Source: Leifsonia sp. 71-9
GTDB lineage: Bacteria > Actinomycetota > Actinomycetes > Actinomycetales > Microbacteriaceae
Reading direction: 5' to 3'
Assembly: GCF_001898805.1 (NCBI RefSeq)
Contig: NZ_MKVJ01000017.1
Coordinates: 614,193-650,608, forward strand
Length of the DNA: 36,416 bases
Part shown: one piece after another, positions 22,999 to 30,140 of the stretch
How the letters are laid out: each line of letters begins with the position of its first letter
Position numbering within the stretch: the first letter of the stretch is position 1
Notes under the pieces: model-generated
Database searches by the model: none
Told to the model about the DNA's origin: nothing
The model's input: the letters and a program-made list of their open reading frames with translations, nothing else
Translations under genes and position numbers: made by a program

Positions 22999-23409
22999 TC
23001 ATTCTTCAGCGGGCACCACCCACTCCGCCAGTTCTTCGACCTGCACCAGGATCGTGTCCCGGAGTTTCCGCACGCCGTCGAGGTCCCAGGTCGCCGGGTC
23101 GGGGAACTCCCACTGGACGAACTGGCCCGCGACAGGGCCGGGGAGTTCGAGCCCTGGCTTCATGGCGACGACGATGTCGGCGGTCGCCAAGTCGTCGACT
23201 GTCACGGCTCGGGGCTGCGCGTTGGAGCTGTCGATGCCGAGTTCGGCGAGAGCCTGAACGACGGGTTGGCTGGGGCTGTCGGCGGGGGCCGTGCCAGCGC
23301 TGGTGGCGTTGGCGCGGTCACCGGCGATGTGACGGAAGAGGTGGGAGCCGAGCTGGGAGCGGCCGGCGTTGTGGGTGCAGAGGAAGAGGACAGTTGGGGC
23401 GTCGTTCAT
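22999..23409 (-). CDS. arsC: Arsenate reductase, low-MW phosphatase type
   Basis: This 136-residue protein has the P-loop VLFLCTHNAGRSQ (C11) near the N-terminus and the family acid motif EFPDPATW near residue 107. It lacks further cysteines in the 80-90 region, where KPGLELPG stands in place of a Cys loop, so it is not the thioredoxin three-Cys type. A mycothiol/mycoredoxin-dependent mechanism, as in actinobacterial ArsC1/2, is more likely, or a phosphatase role. ATG 23409 overlaps the stop of the upstream FAD gene (ATGA), so the two are translationally coupled. It is the last gene of the aquaporin-FAD reductase-arsC operon. Confidence 0.82.
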   Translation of the reverse strand: MNDAPTVLFLCTHNAGRSQLGSHLFRHIAGDRANATSAGTAPADSPSQPVVQALAELGIDSSNAQPRAVTVDDLATADIVVAMKPGLELPGPVAGQFVQWEFPDPATWDLDGVRKLRDTILVQVEELAEWVVPAEE

Positions 23410-24791
23410 ACCGTGATCTCGGTTTCGATGGTGGCTCGTGTCCAGGCTTGGGTCGCCGCCTGGACAGCGTCCCACGGTGAGCCGAGTGGTGGCGTGTAGG
23501 AGAGGTCGAGGTCGCTGATCTGCTGGACGGTGAGGCCGGCGAAGAGCGCCGTCGCGTAGGTGTCGACGCGTTTGGCGGTCTCGGTGCCGAGGCGGCCGAC
23601 GAGTTGGGCGCCGAGGAGGCGCCCGTTGTCGGCGTCTCCGGTGACGCGGATGCTGATGGGCTGGGCGCCCGGGTAGTAGCGCTTGTGGTCGTCGGCGGTG
23701 GTGTGGGTGGTGACGCTCTTGAGGCCGGTGGCGTGCGCTTCGTAGTCGCGGAGACCGGTTCGCGCGGCGACGAGGTCGAAGACCTTGACGACCTGGGTTC
23801 CGACGGAGCCGGCGAAGCGGGCGTCGCCGCCGATGGCGTTCTCCCCGGCCACGCGTCCCTGCTTGTGGGCGGTCGTCCCGAGGGGGAGGTAGGTGACGCC
23901 GAGCAGCCGGTGGTGGGTGACGACCCCGTCGCCGGCCGCGTAGACGTGAGGGATGCCGGTTCGCATGTGCTCGTCGACGACGACCGCGCGGCCGGCGCCG
24001 AGGGTGGCTCCGGCGGATTCCAGGAGCTGAGTGTTCGGACGGACACCGACGACGGCGAGCACGATGTCGGCTCGCAGGTCGACGGGCTGGCCGTCGTGGT
24101 CGGCGCGTACGAGCAGACCGTCCATGTCCTTCTCGACCGAGCGAACCACGGTGCGGGTGCGCACGTGCACGCCGTGGCTGGTGAGTTCCTCGTGGACGGA
24201 GGATCCGAGTTCCGGGTCGAGGGTGGAGAGGACTTCGGGCCCGCGTTGCAGGACGGTGACATCGATGCCGCGCGCGGTGAATCCTTCGGCCATCTCGAGA
24301 CCGACGTAGCCGGCGCCGATGATGATCGCGGTGTGCGGGTCTCGTGCTTCCAGATCACTGTCAAGGGCGAATGTGTCGCCCATCGAGTGGATGACGTGCA
24401 GCCCATCGGCGGAGGTGAGCTGGTCGAGTCCGGCGATGCCCGCGTGCGAGGGGAGCGCGCCGGTGCCGACGATCAGCTCGTCGTAGCCGATCACCGACTC
24501 GCTTCCATCCGCCGCCCGGACGTTCAATCGCTGACCCGCGACGTCGATGCCGGTGGCGAGCGTGTTGAGCCTGAGGGACATCCCGGTGGCTTCGAGGTCC
24601 GCGTGGGTCCTGTGGGCGAGCGACTGCCACGGGCGCACGTCACCGGAGAAGTAGTACGGGATGCCGCAGATGGAGAAGTTCGGGTATTCGTCGGCGACGA
24701 CGACGGTGACGTCGGTCGCCGGGTCGAGTTCGCGGGCGCGCAGCGCGGCGGAGATTCCGGCGTCGCTGCCGCCGATGGCGACGAGATGCAT
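23406..24791 (-). CDS. FAD-dependent pyridine nucleotide-disulfide reductase (CoA-disulfide reductase-like)
   Basis: The product has 461 residues: LVAIGGSDAGISAA (FAD GxGxxG-like), PNFSICGIPYYFSG with a single redox Cys42, a second dinucleotide fold IIIGAGYVGLEMAEG, VYAAGDGV, and a C-terminal dimerisation domain (YYPGAQPISIRV, DLDLSYTPPLGSPWD). The Cys42 SxxxCGxPYY motif is that of CoA-disulfide reductases and NADH oxidases. In arsenic operons such enzymes probably recycle thiols for arsenate reduction. Start ATG 24791 begins the FAD motif; the frame upstream runs into the aquaporin gene. It is coupled to arsC by ATGA. The window holds a second enzyme of this family, fused to rhodanese, at 34419-36071. 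Confidence 0.88.
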   Translation of the reverse strand: MHLVAIGGSDAGISAALRARELDPATDVTVVVADEYPNFSICGIPYYFSGDVRPWQSLAHRTHADLEATGMSLRLNTLATGIDVAGQRLNVRAADGSESVIGYDELIVGTGALPSHAGIAGLDQLTSADGLHVIHSMGDTFALDSDLEARDPHTAIIIGAGYVGLEMAEGFTARGIDVTVLQRGPEVLSTLDPELGSSVHEELTSHGVHVRTRTVVRSVEKDMDGLLVRADHDGQPVDLRADIVLAVVGVRPNTQLLESAGATLGAGRAVVVDEHMRTGIPHVYAAGDGVVTHHRLLGVTYLPLGTTAHKQGRVAGENAIGGDARFAGSVGTQVVKVFDLVAARTGLRDYEAHATGLKSVTTHTTADDHKRYYPGAQPISIRVTGDADNGRLLGAQLVGRLGTETAKRVDTYATALFAGLTVQQISDLDLSYTPPLGSPWDAVQAATQAWTRATIETEITV

Positions 24792-24804
24792 GAGACGGTT
24801 CCGT

Positions 24805-25542
24805 TCAGCGATCGGTGGTCTGCGGAATGACGACGTCCGCCGCGGCCTCGGCCAAGACCTTCTCAGAGCGGAACAGCGCCAAGGTGAGTCCGACGCCGAT
24901 GACGGCGCCGACGAGTTGCGCGGCGATGAAGGGGAGGACGGACACCGGGGCGATACCGGCGAACGAGTCGGAGAAGATCCGCCCGATGGTGACGGCGGGG
25001 TTCGCGAACGAGGTGGAGCTGGTGAACCAGTAGGCGGCGCCGATGTACGCACCGATCGCGGGCGCGGCAGCAGCGCTGCGTCCGGTCCGGGAGAGCGCGA
25101 GGATCAGCATGATGAGTCCAGCCGTGGCGACGACTTCACCGAGAAGCGTCCCGGCGGTGACCCGCTCGGTTGTAGCGATACGGGTGGGAAGCTCGAACAT
25201 CGCATTCGCGAGCAGAGCGCCGCTGATCGCGCCGACGACCTGCGCAAGAATGTATGCCCCCGCCTCGGCGAGGGTCAGTCCGCTGCGCGCGGGGCGGCCG
25301 ACGATCCAGTCGACAAGGGACACGACCGGGTTGAAGTGGGCTCCGGAGACGGAGCCGAACACGAGGATCAGCACGGCGAGGCCGAAGGCCGTGGCGATGC
25401 TGTTTTCGAGCAACTGCAGGCCGGTGTCGTGGGAGAGCCTGCTGGCGGCGATCCCGGATCCGACGACGACCGTGACGAGGAGTCCGGTTCCGAGGAATTC
25501 GGCGAGCAGGCGAGAGAGAAGGCGCGTGTTCATCGGCTTCAT
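24805..25542 (-). CDS. Aquaglyceroporin (MIP family), likely arsenite channel
   Basis: The product has 245 residues and six membrane helices with the two half-helix motifs of aquaporins: SGAHFNPVVS (NPV instead of NPA) and SFANPAVTIGR (NPA). Loss of a perfect first NPA is common in bacterial arsenic-linked MIP proteins. In Sinorhizobium-type operons AqpS lets internally made arsenite flow out. The gene is divergent from an ArsR-type regulator and upstream of the FAD reductase and arsC. There is an ATG at 25542 and another three codons in (25533); neither has a strong ribosome site. No ArsB or ACR3 pump is present in the window, which supports an exit role here. Confidence 0.88.
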   Translation of the reverse strand: MKPMNTRLLSRLLAEFLGTGLLVTVVVGSGIAASRLSHDTGLQLLENSIATAFGLAVLILVFGSVSGAHFNPVVSLVDWIVGRPARSGLTLAEAGAYILAQVVGAISGALLANAMFELPTRIATTERVTAGTLLGEVVATAGLIMLILALSRTGRSAAAAPAIGAYIGAAYWFTSSTSFANPAVTIGRIFSDSFAGIAPVSVLPFIAAQLVGAVIGVGLTLALFRSEKVLAEAAADVVIPQTTDR

Positions 25543-25558
25543 CTTGACCCGTAGGAGA

Positions 25559-25580
25559 TACCTCAGTCAACATTGAGGTA
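25559..25580. promoter_or_regulatory. ArsR-type operator between aquaporin and arsR fusion
   Basis: TACCTCA (25559-25565) and TGAGGTA (25574-25580) form a perfect 7-bp inverted repeat with an 8-base centre, ending at the base before the arsR-fusion ATG (25581) and 17 bases from the aquaporin ATG. A nested TCAA-CA-TTGA lies inside. Binding would block both divergent genes, and the upstream-free position suggests a leaderless or very short leader for the fusion gene. Confidence 0.75.
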
Positions 25581-26246
25581 ATGAACACTGGGCGAAATCT
25601 GTTGGAGACGCGAGCCGCGTTGCACGCGGCGCTCGCTGATCCACTGCGACTGCGAATCGTGGATCTTCTCGTGCTCGGCGACCTGACTCCGGGAGAGCTC
25701 GTCGCACAGCTGGCGGTCTCCACCAATCTGCTCGCGCACCACCTCGCGGTCCTGGAGCGTGAAGGCATCATCGTGCGCGAGCGTTCGGAGGGCGATCGCC
25801 GCAGGACGTACGTGCGCTTGCAGCCGGCCGCGCTCACTGCGCTGGGGCCGTCTGCGGATGCTGCCGCGCGTCGGGTCGTGTTCGTGTGCACGGCGAACTC
25901 GGCGCGGTCTCAGTTGGCGGAGGCGCTCTGGTCGCGCTCCAGCAATGTCCCGGCCGTGTCCGCGGGGACGCACCCGGCACCCGGCGTCGCGGAGGGCGCG
26001 GTGCAGGTCGCAGCGCGACATGGTGTCGTCCTGGCGGGACGACCGAAGCTGTACGCCGATGTCGTTGAGGCAGGTGACTATGTGATCACGGTTTGCGACC
26101 GAGCGCACGAGGAACTCGGGCTGGGCGATGCTCACTGGTCGATTCCCGACCCGGTGCCGGACGGCAGCTCGAAAGCGTTCGAGTTGGCCTTCGAAGAGCT
26201 CGCGCGACGGATTGACTCCTTCGCCGCACATCTGATGCCGAGCTAG
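25581..26246 (+). CDS. ArsR-type regulator fused to low-MW phosphatase / arsenate reductase domain
   Basis: The product has 221 residues. Residues 1-90 are an ArsR winged helix (ALADPLRLRIVDLLVLGDLTPGELVAQLAVSTNLLAHHLAVLE); residues 98-221 are a low-MW tyrosine-phosphatase fold with P-loop VVFVCTANSARSQ (C103), VITVCDRAHEEL and an IPDPVPDG acid loop. The ArsR part lacks a CVC metal motif near the recognition helix. Cys in VCDRAH (about residue 172) could form a disulfide with C103 or bind As(III). Fusing sensor and reductase suggests the protein reduces arsenate and responds to its own product. It is divergent from the aquaporin operon, over a shared operator. Confidence 0.85.
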   Translation: MNTGRNLLETRAALHAALADPLRLRIVDLLVLGDLTPGELVAQLAVSTNLLAHHLAVLEREGIIVRERSEGDRRRTYVRLQPAALTALGPSADAAARRVVFVCTANSARSQLAEALWSRSSNVPAVSAGTHPAPGVAEGAVQVAARHGVVLAGRPKLYADVVEAGDYVITVCDRAHEELGLGDAHWSIPDPVPDGSSKAFELAFEELARRIDSFAAHLMPS

Positions 26247-26276
26247 CTTGTCCGCATCGGAGCCAACGCGGCACCT

Positions 26277-26666
26277 CTACAAAAAACTACAGACCTCATC
26301 AGAGCTGCAGGCGTTCGTCGAGCAATGAACGGCATGATCGTGCAGTGACGCGAGGCTCCCGCGAAGCTCCTGCAATTGCTCAATCTGTCGGTCGATCTCG
26401 GTCAAGCGTTCGGCGAGAAGCTCACGGACGTGTCCGCAGGGCGCCTGACCTTGGTCGCGAATCTCAAGGATCGTGCGGATCTGGGCCAGTGTCAGCCCGG
26501 CGGCCTTGCCGCGGTGGATGAAATCGATCCGTTGGATCGAGTCGTGCGTGTAATCGCGGTAGCCGACCGTGGTTCGCTCGGCTTGTGGGAGTAGACCTTG
26601 CGCCTCGTAGAACCGGAGCGTCTTGGCGGTCGTGCCGACTGTCTCAGCGAGTTCCCCGATCCGCAT
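26277..26666 (-). CDS. merR: MerR-family mercury-responsive regulator
   Basis: The 129-residue product has the MerR helix-turn-helix (RIGELAETVGTTAKTLRFYEAQGLL), then YRDYTHDSIQRIDFIHRGKAAGLTLAQI, a dimerisation helix, and Cys at 77, 115, 120 and 126. These correspond well to the Hg(II) ligands C82, C117 and C126 of Tn501 MerR. It faces merA across a 109-base gap carrying a MerR-type operator, and should activate merA when Hg(II) binds. The extra cysteine (C120) is not in the classical site. Its 3' end converges on the ArsR-phosphatase fusion gene with 30 bases between stops. Confidence 0.87.
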   Translation of the reverse strand: MRIGELAETVGTTAKTLRFYEAQGLLPQAERTTVGYRDYTHDSIQRIDFIHRGKAAGLTLAQIRTILEIRDQGQAPCGHVRELLAERLTEIDRQIEQLQELRGSLASLHDHAVHCSTNACSSDEVCSFL

Positions 26667-26704
26667 TGTGGCCTCCTACGAGTCGCCCGGACTGCGTCCG
26701 GCCC

Positions 26705-26732
26705 TTGACCTTCCCCTGCGCTGGAAGGTCGA
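26705..26732 (+). promoter_or_regulatory. MerR-type operator/promoter of merA
   Basis: GACCTTCC (26707-26714) and GGAAGGTC (26723-26730) form a perfect inverted repeat with an 8-base centre, and a TTGACC -35 hexamer overlaps its left arm (26705-26710). The layout is that of MerR/CueR-class promoters, which have an over-long spacer. The expected -10 about 19-20 bases later is poor (GAGAGT), so strong dependence on the activator is likely. Confidence 0.8.
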
Positions 26733-26775
26733 GAGTGACACTACCAAGTACGAATCCAGGCCTGGAGGAATCAGG

Positions 26776-28200
26776 ATGCCATCCAAGTACGACCTTGCAG
26801 TAATCGGCTCGGGAGGGGCCGCGTTCGCCGCCGCGATCCGAGCTACGACGCTTGGTAAGACGGTTGTGATGATCGAACGCGGAACTTTCGGCGGAACGTG
26901 CATCAATACCGGGTGCGTGCCGTCCAAGGCCCTCATCGCAGCTGCCGAAGCTCGTCACGTCGCGGCAGACGCGAGTTACCGATTTCCAGGGATCACTACC
27001 AGTGCCGGGCCGGTCGACGTTCCCAAGCTGATCGACGGTAAGCAGGAGCTTGTTGAGCATCTGCGGGGCGAAAAGTACGTCGACGTCGCCGATCATTACG
27101 GTTGGCAGATCAGACAGGGCGAGGCGGCGTTCGCGGGAACGCCGGAAGCCCCGGTTCTTCAGATCACCACCTCCAGCGGCGAAATCGAAGCTATCGAGGC
27201 GGGACACTATCTCGTTGCCACGGGCTCAGAGCCTTGGGCTCCGCCGATCGACGGTTTGGAGAATACAGGCTTTTTGACCTCGACCACTGCCATGGAGATG
27301 ACGGAACTGCCTGATTCGATGCTCATCCTCGGCGGCGGATACGTCGCTCTCGAGCAGGCTCAGCTCTTCTCACGGCTCGGCGTGCAGGTCACCCTTCTGG
27401 TGCGCTCGCGCCTGGCTTCGAAGGAGGAGCCGGAGGTTTCCAAAATCCTTGAACAGGTCTTCGCGGACGAGGGCATAAGGGTGGTGCGCCGCGCGGTGCC
27501 GGTGCGGGTGGCCCGTGACGCAGTGACCAGGCAGGTGACCGTGACCGCGGTCGTGTCGGGCGGTGAACGGGAGTTCACCGCTGACCAGCTCATGGTCGCT
27601 CTCGGTCGGCGGCCAGTTACGAGTCGGCTCAACCTCGACACAGTAGGAGTCGAGGCCGGCGAAAAGGGAGAGATCGTTGTCAACGATCGACTGCGGTCCT
27701 CCCACCCACGGGTCTGGGCGGCCGGCGATGTGACGGGGCACCCGGAATTCGTGTACGTCGCAGCGGCCCATGGCACGCTGGTCGCCGAGAACGCCCTGGC
27801 CGGCTCTGATCGCGCCATCGACTATTCGCGGCTGCCTCGGGTGACCTTCACCAGCCCCGCCGTGGGCTCGGTCGGGATGACTGAGCGGGACGCGATTTCG
27901 GCGGGTGTTCGCTGCGCCTGCAGAGTCCTGCCGCTCAAGTACGTGACGCGTGCTCTGGTCAACCGCGACGTTCGCGGCTTCATCAAGATGGTCGCGAACG
28001 CGGAGACTGGCGAAATCCTCGGTCTGACCGCGGTCTCGCAGGACGCCGGCGAACTCGCAGCCGCCGGCGTGTACGTGCTTGGCAAGACGATCGATGAGGT
28101 CGCCGACGCGTGGGCTCCCTACTTGACGATGGCGGAAGGAATTCGCATCGTGGCCAAGGCATTCACTACCGACGTCTCGATGCTGTCCTGCTGCGCCTGA
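26776..28200 (+). CDS. merA: Mercuric reductase
   Basis: The product has 474 residues: FAD motif DLAVIGSGGAAFAAAIRA, redox-active GGTCINTGCVPSK (C42, C47), the NAD(P)H fold LILGGGYVALEQAQLF, VWAAGDVTGHPEFVYVAA, and a C-terminal SMLSCCA with the vicinal C472-C473 pair that delivers Hg(II) to the active site. It reduces Hg(II) to volatile Hg(0) with NADPH. The N-terminal NmerA domain of many Gram-negative enzymes is missing, common in compact actinobacterial versions. ATG 26776 is preceded by GGAGGAATCAGG. No merB, merT or merP is in the window. Confidence 0.95.
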   Translation: MPSKYDLAVIGSGGAAFAAAIRATTLGKTVVMIERGTFGGTCINTGCVPSKALIAAAEARHVAADASYRFPGITTSAGPVDVPKLIDGKQELVEHLRGEKYVDVADHYGWQIRQGEAAFAGTPEAPVLQITTSSGEIEAIEAGHYLVATGSEPWAPPIDGLENTGFLTSTTAMEMTELPDSMLILGGGYVALEQAQLFSRLGVQVTLLVRSRLASKEEPEVSKILEQVFADEGIRVVRRAVPVRVARDAVTRQVTVTAVVSGGEREFTADQLMVALGRRPVTSRLNLDTVGVEAGEKGEIVVNDRLRSSHPRVWAAGDVTGHPEFVYVAAAHGTLVAENALAGSDRAIDYSRLPRVTFTSPAVGSVGMTERDAISAGVRCACRVLPLKYVTRALVNRDVRGFIKMVANAETGEILGLTAVSQDAGELAAAGVYVLGKTIDEVADAWAPYLTMAEGIRIVAKAFTTDVSMLSCCA

Positions 28201-28291
28201 TATCCAGGCTCGAAGTGGTTCCTGCCATTCATCCTGCTCATGGATGTCGAGTCATCCGATCCCGCCGCGACAAGCGGCTGGACCAGCTGGT

Positions 28292-28645
28292 TCACGGTGC
28301 CGTCGTTAGCACCTTCGAGACGCGCTCCAGGCTTCCTGGGACGAGCTTGTAGTACGACCAGGTGCCACGCTTCGACCGGGTGATGTAGCCCGCCTCCAGC
28401 AGCAGCTTGAGGTGGTGTGAAACCGTCGGCTGGCTGAGCCCGATCGGTTCGGTCAGATCGCAGACGCACGCTTCCTGGCCCTCCGAGTTGGCCACGATCG
28501 AGAGCAGGCGAAGTCGGGTCGGGTCGCCGAGAGCCTTGAACGCCGTCGCCATCGACTCCGCCTCGTCGAGGGAGAGGGTCTCGCTCGTCACAGGAGTGCA
28601 GCAGGCGTTCACGGGTGTGATCGGGAGTGCTTCGAGAACGGCCAT
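28292..28645 (-). CDS. arsR: ArsR-family arsenic repressor
   Basis: This 117-residue protein has CC at 15-16 in the N-terminus, FKALGDPTRLRLLSIVA, then EACVCDLTEPIGLSQPTVSHHLKLL with the C60-V-C62 motif on the edge of the DNA-binding helix, the classical As(III) site of ArsR. A CC near the N-terminus could complete a binding site, as seen in some actinobacterial ArsR. ATG 28645 is chosen from the family start; the frame continues upstream into the divergent gene without homology. It is divergent from the ArsO-like flavoprotein, with a 67-base shared control region carrying a TTTCGAT/ATCGAAA inverted pair. Confidence 0.9.
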   Translation of the reverse strand: MAVLEALPITPVNACCTPVTSETLSLDEAESMATAFKALGDPTRLRLLSIVANSEGQEACVCDLTEPIGLSQPTVSHHLKLLLEAGYITRSKRGTWSYYKLVPGSLERVSKVLTTAP

Positions 28646-28673
28646 GCGACTAGTGTACCCGTACATTGACAGA

Positions 28674-28705
28674 TTTCGATGAAGCAGGCACACTGTAAAT
28701 CGAAA
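28674..28705. promoter_or_regulatory. Possible ArsR operator between arsR and the flavoprotein gene
   Basis: TTTCGAT (28674-28680) and ATCGAAA (28699-28705) are exact inverted copies 18 bases apart, with a further TTCGATGAA at 28710-28718 repeating 28675-28683. A TTGACA hexamer (28666-28671) abuts the left arm. This is the only space for the divergent promoters. Confidence 0.45.
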
Positions 28706-28712
28706 ACCTTCG

Positions 28713-30041
28713 ATGAATGGAAAAGCACGGATGACTCTCGTCGACCTCACCGCCCCCACGGTCCGCAGCAGCCGTCTCGACGGACTCCCGGTGGCGATCA
28801 TCGGCGCCGGCCCGATCGGGCTCGCCGCTGCCTCCCATCTGGTCGAACGGGGCATCCCGTTCGAGATCTACGAGACCGGAGATGCCTCCGGCCACACCGT
28901 CTCGCAGTGGGCGCACATCCGCTTCTTCTCCCCGTGGAAGATGCTCGTTGATCCCGCTGCCGGCCGACTCCTGGCTGACACCGGGTGGACAGTTCCCGAC
29001 GAGAAGAAGCTGCCCACCGGCGGCCAATTCCTGGACGAGTACCTTGCGCCGCTGGCTGCGCTCGACTCAATCCGTCCGCACATCCACTACGCAGTCACGG
29101 TCACCGACGTCAGCCGCGAGGGCATGGACCGCACCCGCAGCGCCGGCCGCGCCGACACGCCCTTCCTGCTCCGCACCAGCGATGAGGACGGCGTGCGGGA
29201 GGTCACGGCCCGAGCCGTCATCGACGCATCCGGCACGTACCTGACCCCGAACAGTCTCGCCTCCTCCGGACTCGACCCGCTCGGGCTGCCGGCCGTCGCC
29301 GAGCATGTCTCGCACGCGCTCCCGGATGTGGTCGGGCGCGAGCGCGACCGGTTCGCCGGCAAGCGCGTCACCGTCGTCGGCGCAGGCCACTCCGCAGCGA
29401 ACACGCTCTTGAACCTCGCCGCTCTCAGGCGCGAGGTGCCGGAGACGCAGATCAGCTGGCTGATCCGCAACGCCAGCGCCGTCCGGGTCACCACCTCGGA
29501 CGACGACCAGCTGATCGAGCGCGCCGCCATCGGCAAGCGCGTCGACCGCCTCATCGACACCGGCAAAATCCAGCAGCTCGACCGGTTCGAGATCCTCCGC
29601 CTCGCCCCCATCGACGGCGGACTCCGCCTGATCGGGCAGCGAGCGGGCGAACGCGTCGAACACGACACTGACATCGTGGTGAACGCGACCGGGTTCCGGC
29701 CCGATCTGGACATGCTGCGCGAGATCAGGTTGGACCTGGATGACATCGTGGAGGCGCCGGCCCGGCTGGCGCCCCTGATCGACCCCAACATCCACTCCTG
29801 CGGTACCGTCGAGCCGCACGGCTTCGCCGAGCTGCAGCAGCCCGAGCCCAACTTCTTCCTCGCCGGGATGAAGTCCTACGGCCGCGCCCCGACGTTCCTC
29901 CTCGCCACCGGCTACGAGCAGGTTCGCTCAATCACCGCCTACCTCGCCGGCGACATCGCCTCCGCGACGAACGTGCAACTCGTGCTGCCGGCCACGGGCG
30001 TGTGCTCCACCGGCGCGAGCGGTTCCTCCTGCTGCTCGTAA
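28713..30041 (+). CDS. FAD/NAD(P)-binding flavoprotein, ArsO-like
   Basis: The product has 442 residues with an N-terminal dinucleotide fold VAIIGAGPIGLAAASHL (29-45), a SQWAHIRFFSPWKM stretch, a second fold VTVVGAGHSAANTLLNLA near 217, VVNATGFRPDLDML, and FFLAGMKSYGRAPTFLLATGYEQVRSI near the end. This is the layout of flavin monooxygenase-like proteins found in actinobacterial ars operons (ArsO-type); the substrate is unknown. The tail ends in CSTGASGSSCCS, an added Cys-rich tip that could bind As(III). ATG 28713 is used; ATG 28731 (starting MTLVDLT) is a fair alternative. Its stop TAA overlaps the ATG of a Cys-rich micropeptide frame. Confidence 0.75.
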   Translation: MNGKARMTLVDLTAPTVRSSRLDGLPVAIIGAGPIGLAAASHLVERGIPFEIYETGDASGHTVSQWAHIRFFSPWKMLVDPAAGRLLADTGWTVPDEKKLPTGGQFLDEYLAPLAALDSIRPHIHYAVTVTDVSREGMDRTRSAGRADTPFLLRTSDEDGVREVTARAVIDASGTYLTPNSLASSGLDPLGLPAVAEHVSHALPDVVGRERDRFAGKRVTVVGAGHSAANTLLNLAALRREVPETQISWLIRNASAVRVTTSDDDQLIERAAIGKRVDRLIDTGKIQQLDRFEILRLAPIDGGLRLIGQRAGERVEHDTDIVVNATGFRPDLDMLREIRLDLDDIVEAPARLAPLIDPNIHSCGTVEPHGFAELQQPEPNFFLAGMKSYGRAPTFLLATGYEQVRSITAYLAGDIASATNVQLVLPATGVCSTGASGSSCCS

Positions 30042-30058
30042 TGAAGAAGGTGACCGAC

Positions 30059-30115
30059 ATGGAGTGCTGCGACCCGACCGTCTGCGACCCGTCCGCTTGC
30101 GAAGACTGCTGCTAA
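30059..30115 (+). CDS. Cys-rich micropeptide in the arsenic operon
   Basis: The 18-residue reading frame MECCDPTVCDPSACEDCC has six cysteines, in two repeated CDPxxC-like units with CC at both ends. The ATG at 30059 is preceded by AAGAAGG at 30044-30050, 8 bases away, a good ribosome site. The frame also extends to an ATG at 30041 overlapping the flavoprotein stop (TAATG), which would give 24 residues starting MKKVTD. It ends 22 bases before the ATG of the ArsR-ArsC fusion. Cys density and place suggest a metalloid-binding peptide or a translated sensor leader. I know of no family; all function is inference. Confidence 0.6.
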   Translation: MECCDPTVCDPSACEDCC

Positions 30116-30122
30116 CCCGTTC

Positions 30123-30140
30123 CATAGACTTGTGTCTATG
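30123..30140 (+). promoter_or_regulatory. ArsR-type palindrome overlapping the arsR-arsC fusion start
   Basis: CATAGAC (30123-30129) and GTCTATG (30134-30140) form a perfect inverted repeat with a TTGT centre; the last three bases are the fusion gene's ATG. TAGACT (30125-30130) could serve as a -10, which would place the transcript start at or near the ATG, a leaderless arrangement. Autorepression is likely. Confidence 0.6.

Noticed and set aside
23318-24830. Long frames on other phases and strand of the FAD reductase
   Set aside because: Low-complexity Ser/Thr/Pro or Val/Gly/Asp composition typical of high-GC shadows; the 23406-24791 frame holds all motifs.
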